Assembly: GCA_020055645.1 (NCBI GenBank)
Contig: CM034549.1
Location: 23,705,930-23,769,929, forward strand
Origin: Tomocerus qinae
Taxonomy: Eukaryota > Arthropoda > Collembola > Entomobryomorpha > Tomoceridae
Length of the DNA: 64,000 nt
Reading direction: 5' to 3'
Shown here: positions 24,205 to 37,799 of the stretch, piece by piece
Position numbering within the stretch: the stretch's first letter is position 1
Layout: every line of letters begins with the position of its first letter
The notes under the pieces: model-generated
Databases searched by the model: none
What the model saw: only the letters and a program-made list of their open reading frames with translations
Told to the model about the DNA's origin: nothing
Program-made: the position numbers and the translations under genes

Positions 24205-27200
24205 ATGTCATCTCCGCAACAACCTCTGCCCCCGATGGGTCCCCCACAACCGGCAATAAATCCCATGGGACCTCCACAACATCATCCCCCTCCGGCTGGT
24301 GCTACGCATTATCCAGCACCTCATATGAATTCTCCTTACCCTCCACAAGGTCCAGGTGGACCTCCGCCTACAATGGGTTCACCTGGACCACCGCATCCAC
24401 ATCAGCAACAACCGCCTTCTCACCATCACTACCAACCACATCAACAGCAACCAATGGCTCCTCCGCCGCAGGTTGGACCATCTTCAGGAGTATCACCATC
24501 CGGTCCTCCAGCTGACCAGCGCCATGTCCGCACCAGTACCAGCACATATGTAAGTGTTATACCGAATAAATTTTTTTTATTCACGAGAAAATCATTCTGC
24601 AATGCATTTTCTACTTTAATGTAGCCACATCGATACTGATACACTCACGTACAAATATATTATTAGGAAATAAAAACACAATAAAAGAGATCACTCGGGA
24701 GGTGCATCGTGTTTCCGTATTTTTGCTACAATTTTACATGCTCATATATGGAGCATACCTTTTATAATTTTAGCTACAAATTGTTAAAAAGCGAAATTTG
24801 ATAGATATTAACAGATCGTAACAACTTTGGGTTGTATATTATGGTTTTGTGGCTTAAGTGATATGGATAACATTAAACAATTCTCTGCCATTCATTAGAT
24901 GCCTGGTTATGGACACACACCACCTGGGGCTCCTCCGTCAATACCAATGCCAGATCCTAATAAGCCTTCAGTATTTTCACCTTTGCAAATTCAGCAATTG
25001 AAAGCACAAATAATGGGATATCGCTGCTTAGCCAGAAATTCTCCTATAGCACCTGGGCTTTTGGCTGCAATTCATGGAAGGCGAAGTGAGGATAGACCCC
25101 CACCAATGCCAGGAATGCCACCCGGTCAATTGCCACCAAGACCTCCTCATCAAATACCAGGTTAGAAAATTTGTGGTCTTGTATTGTTGTAAATTGACTG
25201 TTCCTAATAGCTATTGTTAACTGGAATTTATTTATTGTAGCTGGAATGCCACAGCCTCCACCACCGACACCGCGAAGTGCAATGGCAAGCCCACATCCGC
25301 AACCGCCCAGTGTTCCTCCTTCAGACCCTGCACCACCTGTAAATGGTCCCGCACCTGGACAGTTACCACCTCCGAATATTGTACAACCACCACTAGCTAG
25401 TCCACAGCCTCCAGGGGGTCCACCAATGCCACCAAGAATCCATCATCCTCCTCAGATACCACAACCTGTTGCCGCGTTATCAGCACAGCCTCCTCCCGGT
25501 CCAGCTCCTGGGCCTCCTCCACCTCAAGCACAAGGACCTCCTCCTCCGTCTGCACCTGGACAAAAACAACAAAGAATTTCCTCCATTGAGAAACCTTCTG
25601 GAGTGGATCCAATTGCTATGCTGCATGAAAGAGAAAATCGGTAACAAATTCTATAGAAAAACTATTTTTAGATTGCATTAAGTTAATGAAAGAATCTCTA
25701 GATACATCTTAATTTGTTTATACCATATACAGACTCTCAAATAGAATTATATCAAGATTGCAACAGCTAAGTAGCCTTCCAACTACTATGGCAGAAGATG
25801 TACAATGTATTGCCCAAATTGAGCTGCGAGCTTTAAGATTGTACAATTTTCAAAGACAACTCCGACAAGAGGTAATTTTGATAAGATTTTCTAAGAACTT
25901 CGAAATAATTAGGAAAGGTGTATTCAATGTTTTCTTTATGATCGAAAGGTTGTTGCTTGTATGAGAAGAGATTCTTCTTTAGAAACATCTTATCAAATTA
26001 ACGCTTATAAAAGGACCAAACGACAAGGTCTTCGAGAAGCTCGTGCTACCGAGAAATTGGAAAAGCAACAGAAAATTGAGAGTGAGAGAAGACGTAGACA
26101 AGAACATCAAGAATTCCTCAATGCTGTCATTCAACATGGAAAAGATCTCAAGGAGCATTACAAAAACAATCAAATGAAAATCGGACGTCTTAACAAAGCT
26201 GTTATGTTGTATCATGTGAATGCTGAAAGAGAACAAAAGAAAGAACAAGAGAGAATTGAGAAGGAGCGTATGAGACGCTTGATGGCTGAGGATGAAGAAG
26301 GTTACAGGAAATTGATTGATCAGAAGAAAGACAAGCGTCTGGCATTCCTTCTCTCTCAAACTGACGAGTATATTGCTAACTTGACGGAAATGGTCAAACA
26401 ACACAAAATGGAACAAAGACGGAAACAAAGAGAGCAAAAGAAGAAGAAGGTAAGTAAAGTATGCGGTCGATATGCCAAAACTAGCCATATTTGTGTTCAT
26501 CACTATTAAGTTCTTGTGTTTCTTGCAATTATATACTAAAGGGTGTTTATTATTACTTTATCGATCTAGAAGAAAACAAAAGATGGAGAAGAACCTGCTG
26601 AGGGAGCTGTACCAGATACCAGCGAAAAAGCTGCTGAAACTAGAGTCACTGTTGTTGAGAAGGAAACTGGTAAGACCCTTTCAGGGGAAGAAGCACCTAC
26701 TGCCTCACAACTTCAAGCTTGGCTTGACTTACATCCTGGCTGGGAAGCTGCAGAAGATGAGGAAGACGATTCAGACGATGAATCTGGAGAAGAAGAGGAA
26801 GTGACAAACATAAGTAAGAATTAATAATACATTTTCTCTTTCAATAGTAGGAATTGAGGGTGAATAAGTCATGTCAACTAAATCCATTGTTTTCCGAATA
26901 GCTGCTCCAGTAATCAAACCAATTGAATTAGCTGAGAAAGATCCAGATGCGATTCCTGAAGAGCAAGCAAAGGAGGTTATTCAAAAAGCAAAAGCTAAGA
27001 CAGAGGATGATGAGTACAAGATGAGTGGAGAAATGACATACTATGGGTATTGACAGAAATAATTTTTACATAAATGTTGATTACAAATTAAAAATTTTGA
27101 TGACATGAATATTTGATACGTATTTTCAGTATTGCACATACAATTCGTGAACAAGTTCATGAACAGGCATCGATTATGGTTAATGGATCTCTCAAGGAAT

Positions 27201-30200
27201 ATCAAATTAAGGTATAAAATTCACACTTGTAAGGCTTTACTTGGTCTCCATTGTAAATAGTTATCATATAACTTATGTACTGTATTTCTCAGGGTTTGGA
27301 ATGGTTGGTGTCTCTGTACAATAATAACCTAAATGGAATCCTTGCAGGTGATACATTTATTCTCGCACTAGTACATTATTTATAGTATCCCATTTTATTT
27401 GGCAGATTAATTTTCAATGCATATATTTATTGTAGACGAAATGGGTTTGGGAAAAACAATTCAAACAATTGCTCTTGTGACGTTCTTAATGGAAAGGAAG
27501 AAGAATCTGGGACCATATCTAATTATTTTACCTTTATCGTAAGTGTTTAAGACACATAAAAGATTAAAAGGAGAATCCAAAGCACCGATGAGTAATGTCA
27601 TGCTAATTTTCATTTGGGTTGATTATTTGTGTATAGAACGCTGAGTAATTGGGTACTGGAATTTGAAAAATGGGCTCCTTCTGTTAGTGTTGTTGCTTAT
27701 AAGGGCTCACCGGCCCTGCGAAGGTCCATCCAAAATCAAATGCGAGCTACAAAGTTTAATGTTTTGCTTACTACTTACGAGTACATTATCAAAGACAAAG
27801 CTGTATTGTCAAAGGTAAGTTGAATTTACTGGTAGTAATCATTCCTGTATTAATGTTACACAGATGTATAATTTTATTTATTATCACTCTGATATCCTAG
27901 ATAAAGTGGAAGTACATGATAATAGACGAGGGACATCGTATGAAAAATCACCATTGTAAACTAACTCAAGTTCTCAACACTCATTACATATCACCCCACA
28001 GGCTTCTTTTAACGGGCAGTAAGTTTCGGTTGCCTTTATGTCTATCATTCATAGCTTTATTAGGCAATGCGTAGAGAAAAAACTAAATTTTACGACTTTT
28101 TTCTATAGCCCCATTACAGAATAAACTGCCGGAATTGTGGGCTCTTCTCAACTTTCTCCTGCCATCAATTTTCAAATCATCTTCTACTTTCGAGCAATGG
28201 TTCAACGCACCATTTGCCACTACCGGAGAGAAAGTGGAATTGAACGAAGAAGAAACTATTTTGATTATTCGTCGTCTTCATAAAGTTTTACGACCTTTCT
28301 TACTAAGAAGATTAAAGAAAGAAGTCGAGTCACAACTCCCGAGCAAAACGGAGTATATCATTAAATGTGAAATGTCAGCCTTACAAAGGGCTCTTTATAG
28401 GCACATGCAAAGCAAAGGTGTTCTGCTTACTGATGGATCTGAGAAAGGAAAATCAGGAAAAGGAAGTGCGAAGGCTTTAATGAATACTATTGTTCAGCTC
28501 AGAAAATTATGTAATCATCCCTTCATGTTCCAACACATTGAAGATGCGTACGTTGATGCGACAGGAAATGTCAAGTAATTCTAATAAGTCATTTGATCTC
28601 TATTCGTATTGTTTCATTCAGGCTCTATATCCGCATTATTTGATTCTTAATTTTTTTACAGTGCTGATATTTATCGATCATCTGGAAAATTCGAGTTGCT
28701 GGATAGGATACTACCAAAACTTAAAGATAGCAACCACAGGGTTTTACTTTTCTGTCAAATGACCCAACTAATGAACATTATGGAGGTTTGTTGCATTTCG
28801 CCTGATTTTTATCTACTAATTATGCCTGTTAAGTTAACAAATCACATTTGCCTTGCAGGATTACTTGAAGTATCGAGACTTCAAGTATTTGAGGCTGGAT
28901 GGAACTACTCGATCTGATGACAGAGGAGATCTTCTGAAAAAGTTTAATGAACCAAATTCTGAAATTTTTATCTTTATTCTAAGTACTCGGGCTGGGGGAC
29001 TTGGTCTTAATCTTCAAACGGCAGATACTGTAATAATTTTTGATTCCGATTGGAATCCTCATCAGGTACGTATAAATTCAATATGTACGCACGTTTGAAA
29101 ATACTCTCGGTATTTACATTACAATAACACTAAATGTAATTCTGTAGGATCTTCAAGCTCAGGACAGAGCTCATCGTATAGGGCAACGTAATGAAGTGCG
29201 TGTCCTGCGTTTGATGACAGTCAATTCTGTGGAAGAAAGAATTTTGGCTGCTGCCCGTTACAAATTAAATATGGACGAAAAGGTTTGTTTCAATTAATAT
29301 TGTTAGGGACATAAAAGAAAGTGGGTCTATGGATTAGAAAAAAGTGTAACCGAATTTACTGGTTCCAATAGGTTATCCAAGCTGGAATGTTCGACCAAAA
29401 GTCTACAGGAACAGAAAGAAAACAATTCCTTCAGACTATTTTGCATCAAGATGAAGCAGATGATGAGGAAGAGAATGAAGTGCCCGATGACGAAACTGTT
29501 AACCATTGGATTGCAAGAAACGAAGATGAAATAGAATTATTTGCGAAAATGGATGTTGAGAGAATAAAAAAAGATGCAGAGGGACTTGATGGAGAACTTC
29601 CTGCTAGGCTAATGGAAGAAAGTGAACTTCCAGATTGGCTTCTCCGTGAAGATGACGATGTACGGCAATTGATAAATATAGTTTATACATGTTCCGAATT
29701 TCCTAGAAATCGAATCTCTTCCTAAGAGAATATTTAATTTTGCTTTCAGGCTGTTTGGGATGATGACGATGACGATCCAGGCTCTCTAGGTCGAGGATCT
29801 AGGCAGAGAAAAGAAGTTGACTACAGTGATTCTCTCACTGAAAAGGAATGGTTGAAAGTAATCGGAGCAATGGAAGGAGAAGAGCAAGAGGAAGAACAAG
29901 AAGAGCAAGTAGTACAAGTTTCACAACGGGGCCGAAAGAAGATGAGAACCAAAAAGAGAGGAAGGGGTGGCAGATTCGATGATGATGACGAAGAAGAACC
30001 TCCAAGGAAGAGAGGACGACCCAAACTCTCAGATGGAGGTCACAGCTCCACACAAAAGTCAAATGTGCCTCCAGCTCTTAAGAGACAAATGAAGAAGCTT
30101 ATGGATGTAATTGTCCATTACGCTGATAGTGAAGGTCGAGTATTGAGCGATCCTTTCATGAAACTTCCTAGTAGAAGAGAGTATCCCGATTATTATGAAA

Positions 30201-30776
30201 TAATCAAAAAACCCATCGATATTAAGAAAATTTTGGCAAAGATAGAAGGCAGTGGGGTAAGTTTAATCGTGGTCTATTTCCCTGTAGTTACAAATACGTT
30301 TGGCAATGCTTATGCAAAGTTAACATTATTATGATTTTATTAAATAGTATGTCGACTTGGATGAGGTGGAGAGAGATTTCATGCAACTCTGTAAAAACGC
30401 TCAATTCTACAATGAAGATGCTTCTTTGATTCATGAGGATTCGATTGTTCTCCAGTCCGTGTTTACCGAAGCACGCAAAAGACTTGAAGCAACTAACACT
30501 GAAGAAAAAGAGGAAGCAGAGAATGAATCCAAAGGTAAGCGACCTCTTTAATGAAATCACAATCTTGCATTACAGTATGGAGGAAATTCTTAAGTGTACT
30601 GTACAGTCTGTGAACAGACATTAAGCTATTTCGACAATCAATTTGGTAGCATGAAAATTGTGACTAGGTAATTTGAAGTAAAATATATTTTTTTGATTGC
30701 AGATGAGGAAGAGGAAGAAGAGAGTGGATCTGATGAGGATGCTCCAGCCAAAATGAAACTCAAATTAAATAAATGA
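24205..30776 (+). CDS. brm: Brahma/SMARCA2-4 SWI/SNF chromatin-remodelling ATPase
   Basis: Twenty coding exons: 24205-24549, 24899-25160, 25241-25640, 25733-25871, 25949-26449, 26570-26813, 26902-27046, 27130-27211, 27293-27347, 27436-27538, 27637-27814, 27901-28018, 28109-28574, 28662-28785, 28859-29065, 29148-29282, 29372-29659, 29750-30256, 30348-30534, 30703-30776. They sum to 4560 nt (1519 aa) and every junction keeps phase. Domains in order: Pro-rich N-terminus with Gln/His patches; QLQ (about 139-175, [20 protein letters not shown]); HSA (about 430-500); BRK (about 570-605, [15 protein letters not shown]); helicase motif I DEMGLGKT (about 725), motif II DEGH (about 827), motif III LLLTGTPLQN, motif [13 protein letters not shown] (about 1130); AT-hook KRGRPK (about 1350); bromodomain (about 1385-1480, [14 protein letters not shown]). 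It is the motor subunit of the BAP/PBAP nuclear complex. The start follows a TTTAG acceptor, so the true first exon is non-coding and upstream. Confidence 0.96.
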
Positions 30777-31161
30777 GAACGTATGGGAAGGTGGCCTGTA
30801 ATGTAATGTACATACCTATGTGGATTTTGGATTACTTTGTAAATAAGGGTACATATTATATAATATAGTAGCTAGTATGTCGTGCATACAAGATAGGAAT
30901 AGGAGTAATAATTGTAAGTATGGGAGATGATTTTATATTTCAAACTCTCATGAATATATTAACATATTTTACAGTTAAATATGTATAAACCAAGTTCAAG
31001 TCTTGAAAATAAATAATTATATACCTAGTTGGTTTGAACTACTCATTCATGATCTACAAATAAAGATTATTGCAAAATAAATGTACAATAGAAGTGTTTA
31101 CACAATATTAACAAACAACAATGAATTTATATGCACGTCAGTTCATAATTGGCAATTAGTT
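30777..31161. terminator. Convergent 3' untranslated region of brahma (+) and DDX42 (-)
   Basis: Stop codons are 385 bp apart. AATAAA-type signals on the plus strand occur at about 31007-31014 and 31058-31064, suitable for brahma polyadenylation. I see no equally clear signal for DDX42 on the minus strand, so the two 3' ends may overlap. Confidence 0.5.
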
Positions 31162-34134
31162 CTAGTCCCATCTAGATCTTTTCCTTCTAGCACGGCTATC
31201 CTCATCTTCTTCTGCTTTAGAAGAAGAAACTGGAGGAGGTGGCGGAGGAGGTAGCATCTCAGGATTTCTTAAGCTAGATGTATGATGCTGAGTGTCCAAA
31301 GATGGTTTGAACTGTTTGATAAAAATGAGAGTATACAATTATGGTACCGAAATAGAAATATCAAAAACTTGGTTAATGACATTCTATATAAACATGGATA
31401 TTCACCTGATTCTGATATTGCGCTTTAAAAGCAGCTTTCATAGCTTCTAGTCTTCCAGAGGCCGGACCACCTACTCCACCCACACTGCTTCCAGAAATAC
31501 TTGCGCTAGCCAAAACGTTCCCTGTAACCAATCCTGGCTTAAATGCAGGCATTTGGAAGTTAGGAGGAGCGGATGTGGAACTGGCTGCTTTTGCTTCCCC
31601 TTTATAGCCTAAGCCTCGGTAGGTACCAACAGTAGAAGCTCGTTTACCCTTTCCCTCTTTAAATCGTGATTTTCGGAACCACGAACTCTATACAATTGGA
31701 CAACATTTAAACCACATTTGTAAATATGTATGAAATAATATGCTGCACTTTATACTTACCTTCATAGCTAATTCCATCAAATCATTCGGGACAGGTTGGC
31801 CAGCTCCTTCGAGATTTCGTACTAAATGGCCTACAAATTCTTTATCCTTTTCAGTTACTAGAGTATAAGCAGTTCCTTTTTCTCCGGCACGACCTGTTCG
31901 CCCAACTCGGTGGGTATGTGTGTCTATATCTCTAGCAATGTCGAAATTGATAACTGTCCTTATATGAGGTATGTCAAGACCACGAGCTGTAAAAAGTTAT
32001 TTAACCATGTTAAAAATTTACGATAGCAGGAATACGAAAGCAAAATCATAAAGAATCACAAAAGTATTTTTTTACCTGCAACATCCGTAGCAATCATAAT
32101 ATCGACTTCTTTTTTTCTGAATGAACTTATTACTTTATTTCTTTCTATCTGATCCATGTCTCCATGCAGCAGAAGCACCTCACATTCTTTCAACTTTAAA
32201 TTGGTGTGGAGTTCTTCTGCATTTGCCTGTAACGAATACAATCAGAATTCAGAATCATGACATTTGTATCATTTGCCGCAATAGATTATTGCTTTATGAC
32301 ATTAAAGCTATGGAATCCAGGAACTGAGGAAAATTACCTTTTTCGTAACAAAAATTAAAATCGAGCCAGTCGCAGTAAATTCAACTAAATGGTTTAGCAA
32401 CCAAAGCCATTTTGCTCCACCTAATGGTAAGACAAGTACATGTTGGGTGATATCTTGATTGGCCTCGCCTATATCACCCTGTACCACTCGAATTGGATCA
32501 GACAATGCAACTCTCGCAAGTTTTTCAACTTTCTTTCGGAATGTGGCACTAAAAAGCAGCGTTTGCCTATCGGGTCTAACGTGGGCACAAATAGATTTCA
32601 CTTGGGTTTCGAAACCCATATCAAACATACGATCCGCTTCGTCCAATACAAGGTAAGTAACTCTGGACAGATCCGTTGCTTTCATCTTCACCATGTCAAT
32701 CATTCGACCTGGAGTAGCTACTACAATTTCAGCTCCCGCTTCCAAAGCCTTAGATTGTTCCCATTTAGACCCACCTCCGTAACAACAACATACAGTAAAG
32801 TTGAAGACTTTGCCAAACTTTTTTGCTTCATTGTATATTTGGAGGGCCAGTTCTCTTGTAGGACACAGTATCAGTCCAATGGGCCCATCTCCTGGACTTA
32901 GTTCTGCTTGATCAGCTATATGAATTAGCATCGGCCACAAAAATGCAGCTGTTTTTCCACTTCCGGTCTTTGCAATTCCAATAATGTCCCGACCTGACAT
33001 GGCTATTGGAATTCCTTGAGCTTGAATAGGAGTAGGTTGAGTAAATTCAGATTTCCTAATGGATTTCATTAGAACCTCTGGGAATCCAAGATGACCAAAA
33101 CTACTGACAGGTTTAGCTGGAGCTGCTCCGCTAACCTAAAACCCCAACCGCAAATAAAGTATTTAGATATTCACAGTATATTTATCAACCAATAGACAAT
33201 AGAAGTGCGAATTACTTTATTCTTATACCTTAATTCCAAGTGCATTTCTTAGATTCTCAACTTGCTCTTCTTCCAAACTTTGAATATCGGCATGCTCTTC
33301 GTAAAAGTTCTTCAAAAAGGGTCCATACGTAATCGTGGAGTGATCAATAGGAGGTAACGGGTCAATATACTGCCAAATAAAAAATTGTATTCTTGAATTA
33401 TTTCTAATAATAATTTTTTTGAGTATATAGGTGATTATATAGACTATATTTTGATTTGAACTGCTACCTTAGACTTTTTGGGGGCTATAGGATTCCCGTC
33501 TTCGTCGTATTCTAAGTCATTGTCTGAATCTTCATCTTTTCCGAAGTTAGGATTTTCAGCAACATACCTATTCCAATTGTAATATATTGTTTCAAGGCAT
33601 AAATATTATTGCTGACCTTGGGATATTAATTTGCTTCATTAAGAATATTTCATCAGCGACTTAGGGATTTTCAAACCTATAATAAGTCTCCTCGTCATCT
33701 TCTTCTTCAATATCATCTCGAACACCTTTAGGGCCAAACTTGTCAGTATCTTTGTAAGTAACTGCTTGAACTTTCACTTCCTTTTCGATCCCAGCCATGA
33801 AAGCTTCTAAAGGATCGTCATCATCTGAATCTTGTGCAGCAGCTCCTCCTTGATACGAAGGACTACCGGGCGCAGGAATATATGCCAGTGGCTCGTCTTC
33901 TTCTTCAAAATACTCATCTTCAGTACGGTTTCTTTTCTTGACAGTAGCGGAGTATGAATCCGCTACACTGGTTGCTGTTTTATGAATTGAACTAAGTGTA
34001 GCAAATCCTTTACTATTAAGTTGACAACTGGGTGGTGGTGGAATAGCTGCTCTTCCGGAAGAATTACTTGCAGCTTGAAACCGTATTGTTCCTCGCCCAA
34101 ACCCCCCACGGCGATTCATGTCTTCCCACTCCAT
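31162..34134 (-). CDS. DDX42: DDX42-type DEAD-box RNA helicase
   Basis: Eight coding exons on the minus strand: 34134-33677, 33567-33468, 33369-33229, 33135-32338, 32226-32076, 31986-31760, 31687-31406, 31311-31162; 2307 nt (768 aa), all phases consistent. The acidic N-terminus leads to the Q-motif (FTQPTPIQAQGIP), motif I AKTGSGKT, PTRELA, TPGR, DEAD, SAT, then ATDVAARGLDI and HRVGRTGRAG in the second RecA lobe. DDX42-specific stretches flank the core: SGAAPAKPVSSFGHLGFPEV before the Q-motif and a Gly/Ser/Pro-rich C-terminus ending RSRWD. The family is a nuclear RNA helicase linked to the U2 snRNP. The start codon lies 149 bp from that of PIG-V on the other strand. Confidence 0.95.
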
Positions 34135-34283
34135 GGTTTACTGAAACAAATTAAAATACCTTATACTATTACTACGGCAGCCAATCAACTACAAATGCAA
34201 ACAATGAATAAATTGGAAAGATAATTTGATTTCACGGTCAAGTGTCAAGATTGGTGTCAAGAAGTATATCCAAAAAAGTGAAA
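34135..34283. promoter_or_regulatory. Shared bidirectional promoter region DDX42 / PIG-V
   Basis: Only 149 bp separate the divergent start codons, so both 5' untranslated regions and both transcription starts must lie here or within the neighbouring gene. There is no obvious TATA box on either strand, which fits housekeeping genes. Confidence 0.6.
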
Positions 34284-36965
34284 ATGGTGCATTTTTCTTA
34301 TTACTTAATTCAATCTCTATTCATAACCACTCTATTTACCTTTTTGACGCTTGTTTACAATATAGTGCAGCTGTTCCGAAATTGTCTGATGACAATTTCT
34401 CAAAAAGAATACATAAATCGTATCAACGAAACCGGAAGAATCTTAAAATATCTTGTTCTGCGAAAGAAACTTCCCCGAGTTCAAACCTCCCGCACTACCG
34501 AAGCATACAGCTTTCCCTATTTTGATAGATATAGTGAAGATTCCAAGAATATCGACTCCGACTCTACATTCTGGAGAAATACAAATGTGTCCGGTTTCTC
34601 TTCAGACGATTCGGATTCTGAAAATGTTATAAGCAGTAGAGGCTATTATTCAAACAGCCGACAGATCATTAATAATATTAGTGTCTCATGCAAAAAGATC
34701 AAGACAAAACTAACTGCTAAAGACAGGACGCAACAACAACAACACGATAGGCAAATACTTGAACAACTTTGGTATAATAACAACGCATGCAAAAAGTTGA
34801 CTCACGAAGAAAGTGTCTTGCCGGAGGAGTACCAAAGCGAAATTCAGAACAATTTCATGAAACCAGACGACATGTTAAGAAGACTTCCATCCGCAGAAAA
34901 TTATGTAAACGCTGCATTCGTCTCCAGGATTTTCGTTCTTACCATCCAGGTAAAATACTCTAACAAATAATAATTTAAATTGTATGGGTACTTTTTATGT
35001 TGCGCCACACGATATACCAGTTTCTAGGTCCTAGTCTTCGATTCAGCACCTTTGCAAATGCAAATAATATTATATTGCTTTCCGCCCTCTGCGCTGCTTG
35101 CTACTGCTACTGTTCCGGATTTTCATATTCATTCTTCTATATGAACAAAGAAGCGAAATTGAACATATACTTATATAATTCCGTGATTTGATGTATTTCA
35201 GAATTAAAGTACAATAATTTGATTATGCGTTTTTACAGTGTTTTGCTTACAACTTTTTGCCGCATCACAATAACGATGGATTTAGGTTTACACCGGAAAA
35301 AGACTATGGAACAGTTGTTGATATGGCCATCAATAGTACATTCGCAGGTTAAATATTTGCCCAACAAGGTTTTTTGTTTAAATTCGGAAGTTCGTACTTC
35401 ATTCATGCCTTTAATTTATGTCTTTTTAGGACTTACGAATTGGGATGGACAATACTTCTTACACATTTCAACCAAAGGTTACACCGATGAGAGCATGATG
35501 GCTTTCTTTCCCTTATATCCGATGACGGTTTATGTGCTATCTACATTCGCATACCTATTCTTATTCCCCATTATGTCTTTTAGTTCTACAGCCTTATTGG
35601 TCGGTATTGGTCTTAATTTTATTCTTTTCGTGATATCTGTCGAAATTCTACATGATATAACCAAACGATGCGACAGAGGATTAGAAAATCTGTCCCAATT
35701 TGTCGTACTATTATATTGCTACAATCCTGCTTCCATATTCTTTTCGGCATTTTATACCGAAAGTATGTTTTCTATTTTGACAATGGGAGTTCTCCATTCA
35801 CTTCTTACCAGGTAATTTAAAACTTCATCTCTTGAATTTTAAGCAAATGTTTTCATGTAATGGTTGGTAATGAATTAAAATCGTTTTGATAGGAAGACAA
35901 TAAGGGCTGTAGCGTTGGCATCACTTAGTTCATTGTGTCGCTCAAATGGGATCCTAAACTTTGGATTTATTGCAGCATTTATTATACGAAATGCTCTCTG
36001 CGATTTTCATCAGCCTAACCTGCATTCATTTTTTCGCACTATCTTAAATGTAATTACTGAATTCGTTATGATTGTCATTGGAGTGATTCCCTTTGCCATA
36101 TTCCAGGTATTTGTGAAAACATGAATTATTAATGAGTACTACTTAAAATTAGTATTCTAATTTAACCATTTTTATGTGGTTATATGCAGATATACGGTAT
36201 AATGAAGTTCTGTGATGGAAGAGAGGTATCATCCAAACTCCCAGAATATTGTAGAAATCATTTTGTTCTGCCATATCAATATGTACAGAGCAACTATTGG
36301 AATGTTGGACTTCTTAAGTAATATTGTTAACATATCTGTAGAATTTAGTGGTAGTATTATGAAGGAGGAGCAATAGTAACAATAACTGGCATGATTCTTT
36401 CAGTTACTTTGAGGGAAAACAAATTCCAAACTTTCTACTAGCTACACCAATTCTTTTTGTAATGCTATACGAGTGTGTCAAGAGATTGCGTACTTATGTA
36501 AGTTTTTGAAGTTTAACGGCATACCGAAAAAAACTATCTGTGTTGTCTCCAAATTGCAATAATTTTTGTATTTTGTATGATTTCAGGTATGGTACGTCTT
36601 TGAAAACAAATGCTATGACTGTATTGGGGATTTAGCAATGACCGTACACGGAATTTTCTTAGCATTTTTCTGCTTCTTCTGTATTCATGTGCAGGTAAAA
36701 ACTTTGTATATATTTTTGGAAATCTTTGATACCTTTTTAATGTCGAAATCATTTTGCTTTCTTTGCATAGGTCTCAACACGACTTATACTATCGGCTTGT
36801 CCATATTTGTATGTTTACATAGCAAAATCCCACCGAATGGAAGTTTGTCAATACCGAAAAATGAAGATAGATTTCCCATTGTATTCATCGTCAGTATATG
36901 CTTGGACATTTGGATATTTCATTGTGGGCTCAATTATGTTCCCTCTTGGACTTCCATGGACTTAG
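34284..36965 (+). CDS. PIGV: PIG-V, GPI mannosyltransferase 2, with a long N-terminal extension
   Basis: Eight coding exons: 34284-34949, 35239-35347, 35430-35811, 35893-36106, 36190-36317, 36404-36497, 36587-36694, 36771-36965; 1896 nt (631 aa), phases consistent. From about residue 209 it reads like PIG-V: FVSRIFVLTIQ, LTNWDGQYFLHIS (the luminal Asp motif of this mannosyltransferase class), AFFPLYPM, CYNPASIFFSAFYTES, CRSNG, YWNVGLLNYFEGKQIPNFLL and VSTRLILSA, with many membrane helices. It adds the second mannose to GPI anchors in the endoplasmic reticulum. The first about 205 residues are extra: a hydrophobic helix near residues 5-27, then a polar Ser/Asp/Gln-rich region. Animal PIG-V normally starts near the FVSRIF helix. 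The extension is continuous with it in one 666-nt exon, so it is not a splice guess, though translation could begin at a later Met (MKPDD or MLRRL). Confidence 0.87.
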
Positions 36966-37799
36966 CATTGCCAGTTTATAGAATAACTATTGTGATATCT
37001 ACGATATGCCTATATAATTAGTATATCAGCGCATAATACCATAACCATTTCAAACTTGTTTATACGAATATAAATCAAAACGATGGTGCATAGCATGATG
37101 TAGGAAACAAATGCGTTTTAAATATCATTCCTTGTGAGTTGAAATTAAATTTTTAAAATTTTGATTGTTAAAAAATTTAAATGCATTCCATATGACTTAC
37201 ATATAACTTAATTACATATGAATGAAATGCTATCATAAATTGATAAATTCATATTAGTGAGCTAACGATATCTATACCACGTAGGCTTTAGTCTTGAAAT
37301 TAGTATTTATATGTTTATTCACATATTTGTACTAAGGACTAAGGAGTGAGTAATGAGTACGGCAATAGCCTACCTTAACAATGGCAATAAACTAGAAATG
37401 GTGTATTTTTTCAATAGTGGTCAAATGTAAAACACAATGAAATAAGTTAGTACTATAGTTTACTGAGATCTGGTAATGCAATGCAGTCGATCGTCTTACA
37501 ATTACAACACTTTTGATTAAATGTAATGTACAGAGTGATCCTAAATTAGTTGACCTATCAGTTTCTCTATACTACCTCTTTATCTAACTTTCACAACACC
37601 AAATATTGGTTTGAGTTGATTAGAATTCTGATGAATTGGTATGCAAAAACTCGGTGAAAGCTTTATATGAAACTAGCATGGAAAAAGAGAAAGCACTATG
37701 TAAACTGATATTTGGATCGTAGACAAGTCATCGCTGTAAAACAAGTACCAAACTAAACTTGAAATCCAAGCCCGAATTTCTTTGCATGTAGCAATCAAA
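36966..37799. other. Convergent 3' region of PIG-V (+) and the OTU gene (-)
   Basis: AT-rich DNA holding the two 3' untranslated regions; no other feature was seen. Confidence 0.5.

Noticed and set aside
25979-26503. 174-codon minus-strand ORF rich in Leu/Phe/Ser
   Set aside because: It is the antisense shadow of the Lys/Glu-rich HSA exon of brahma.
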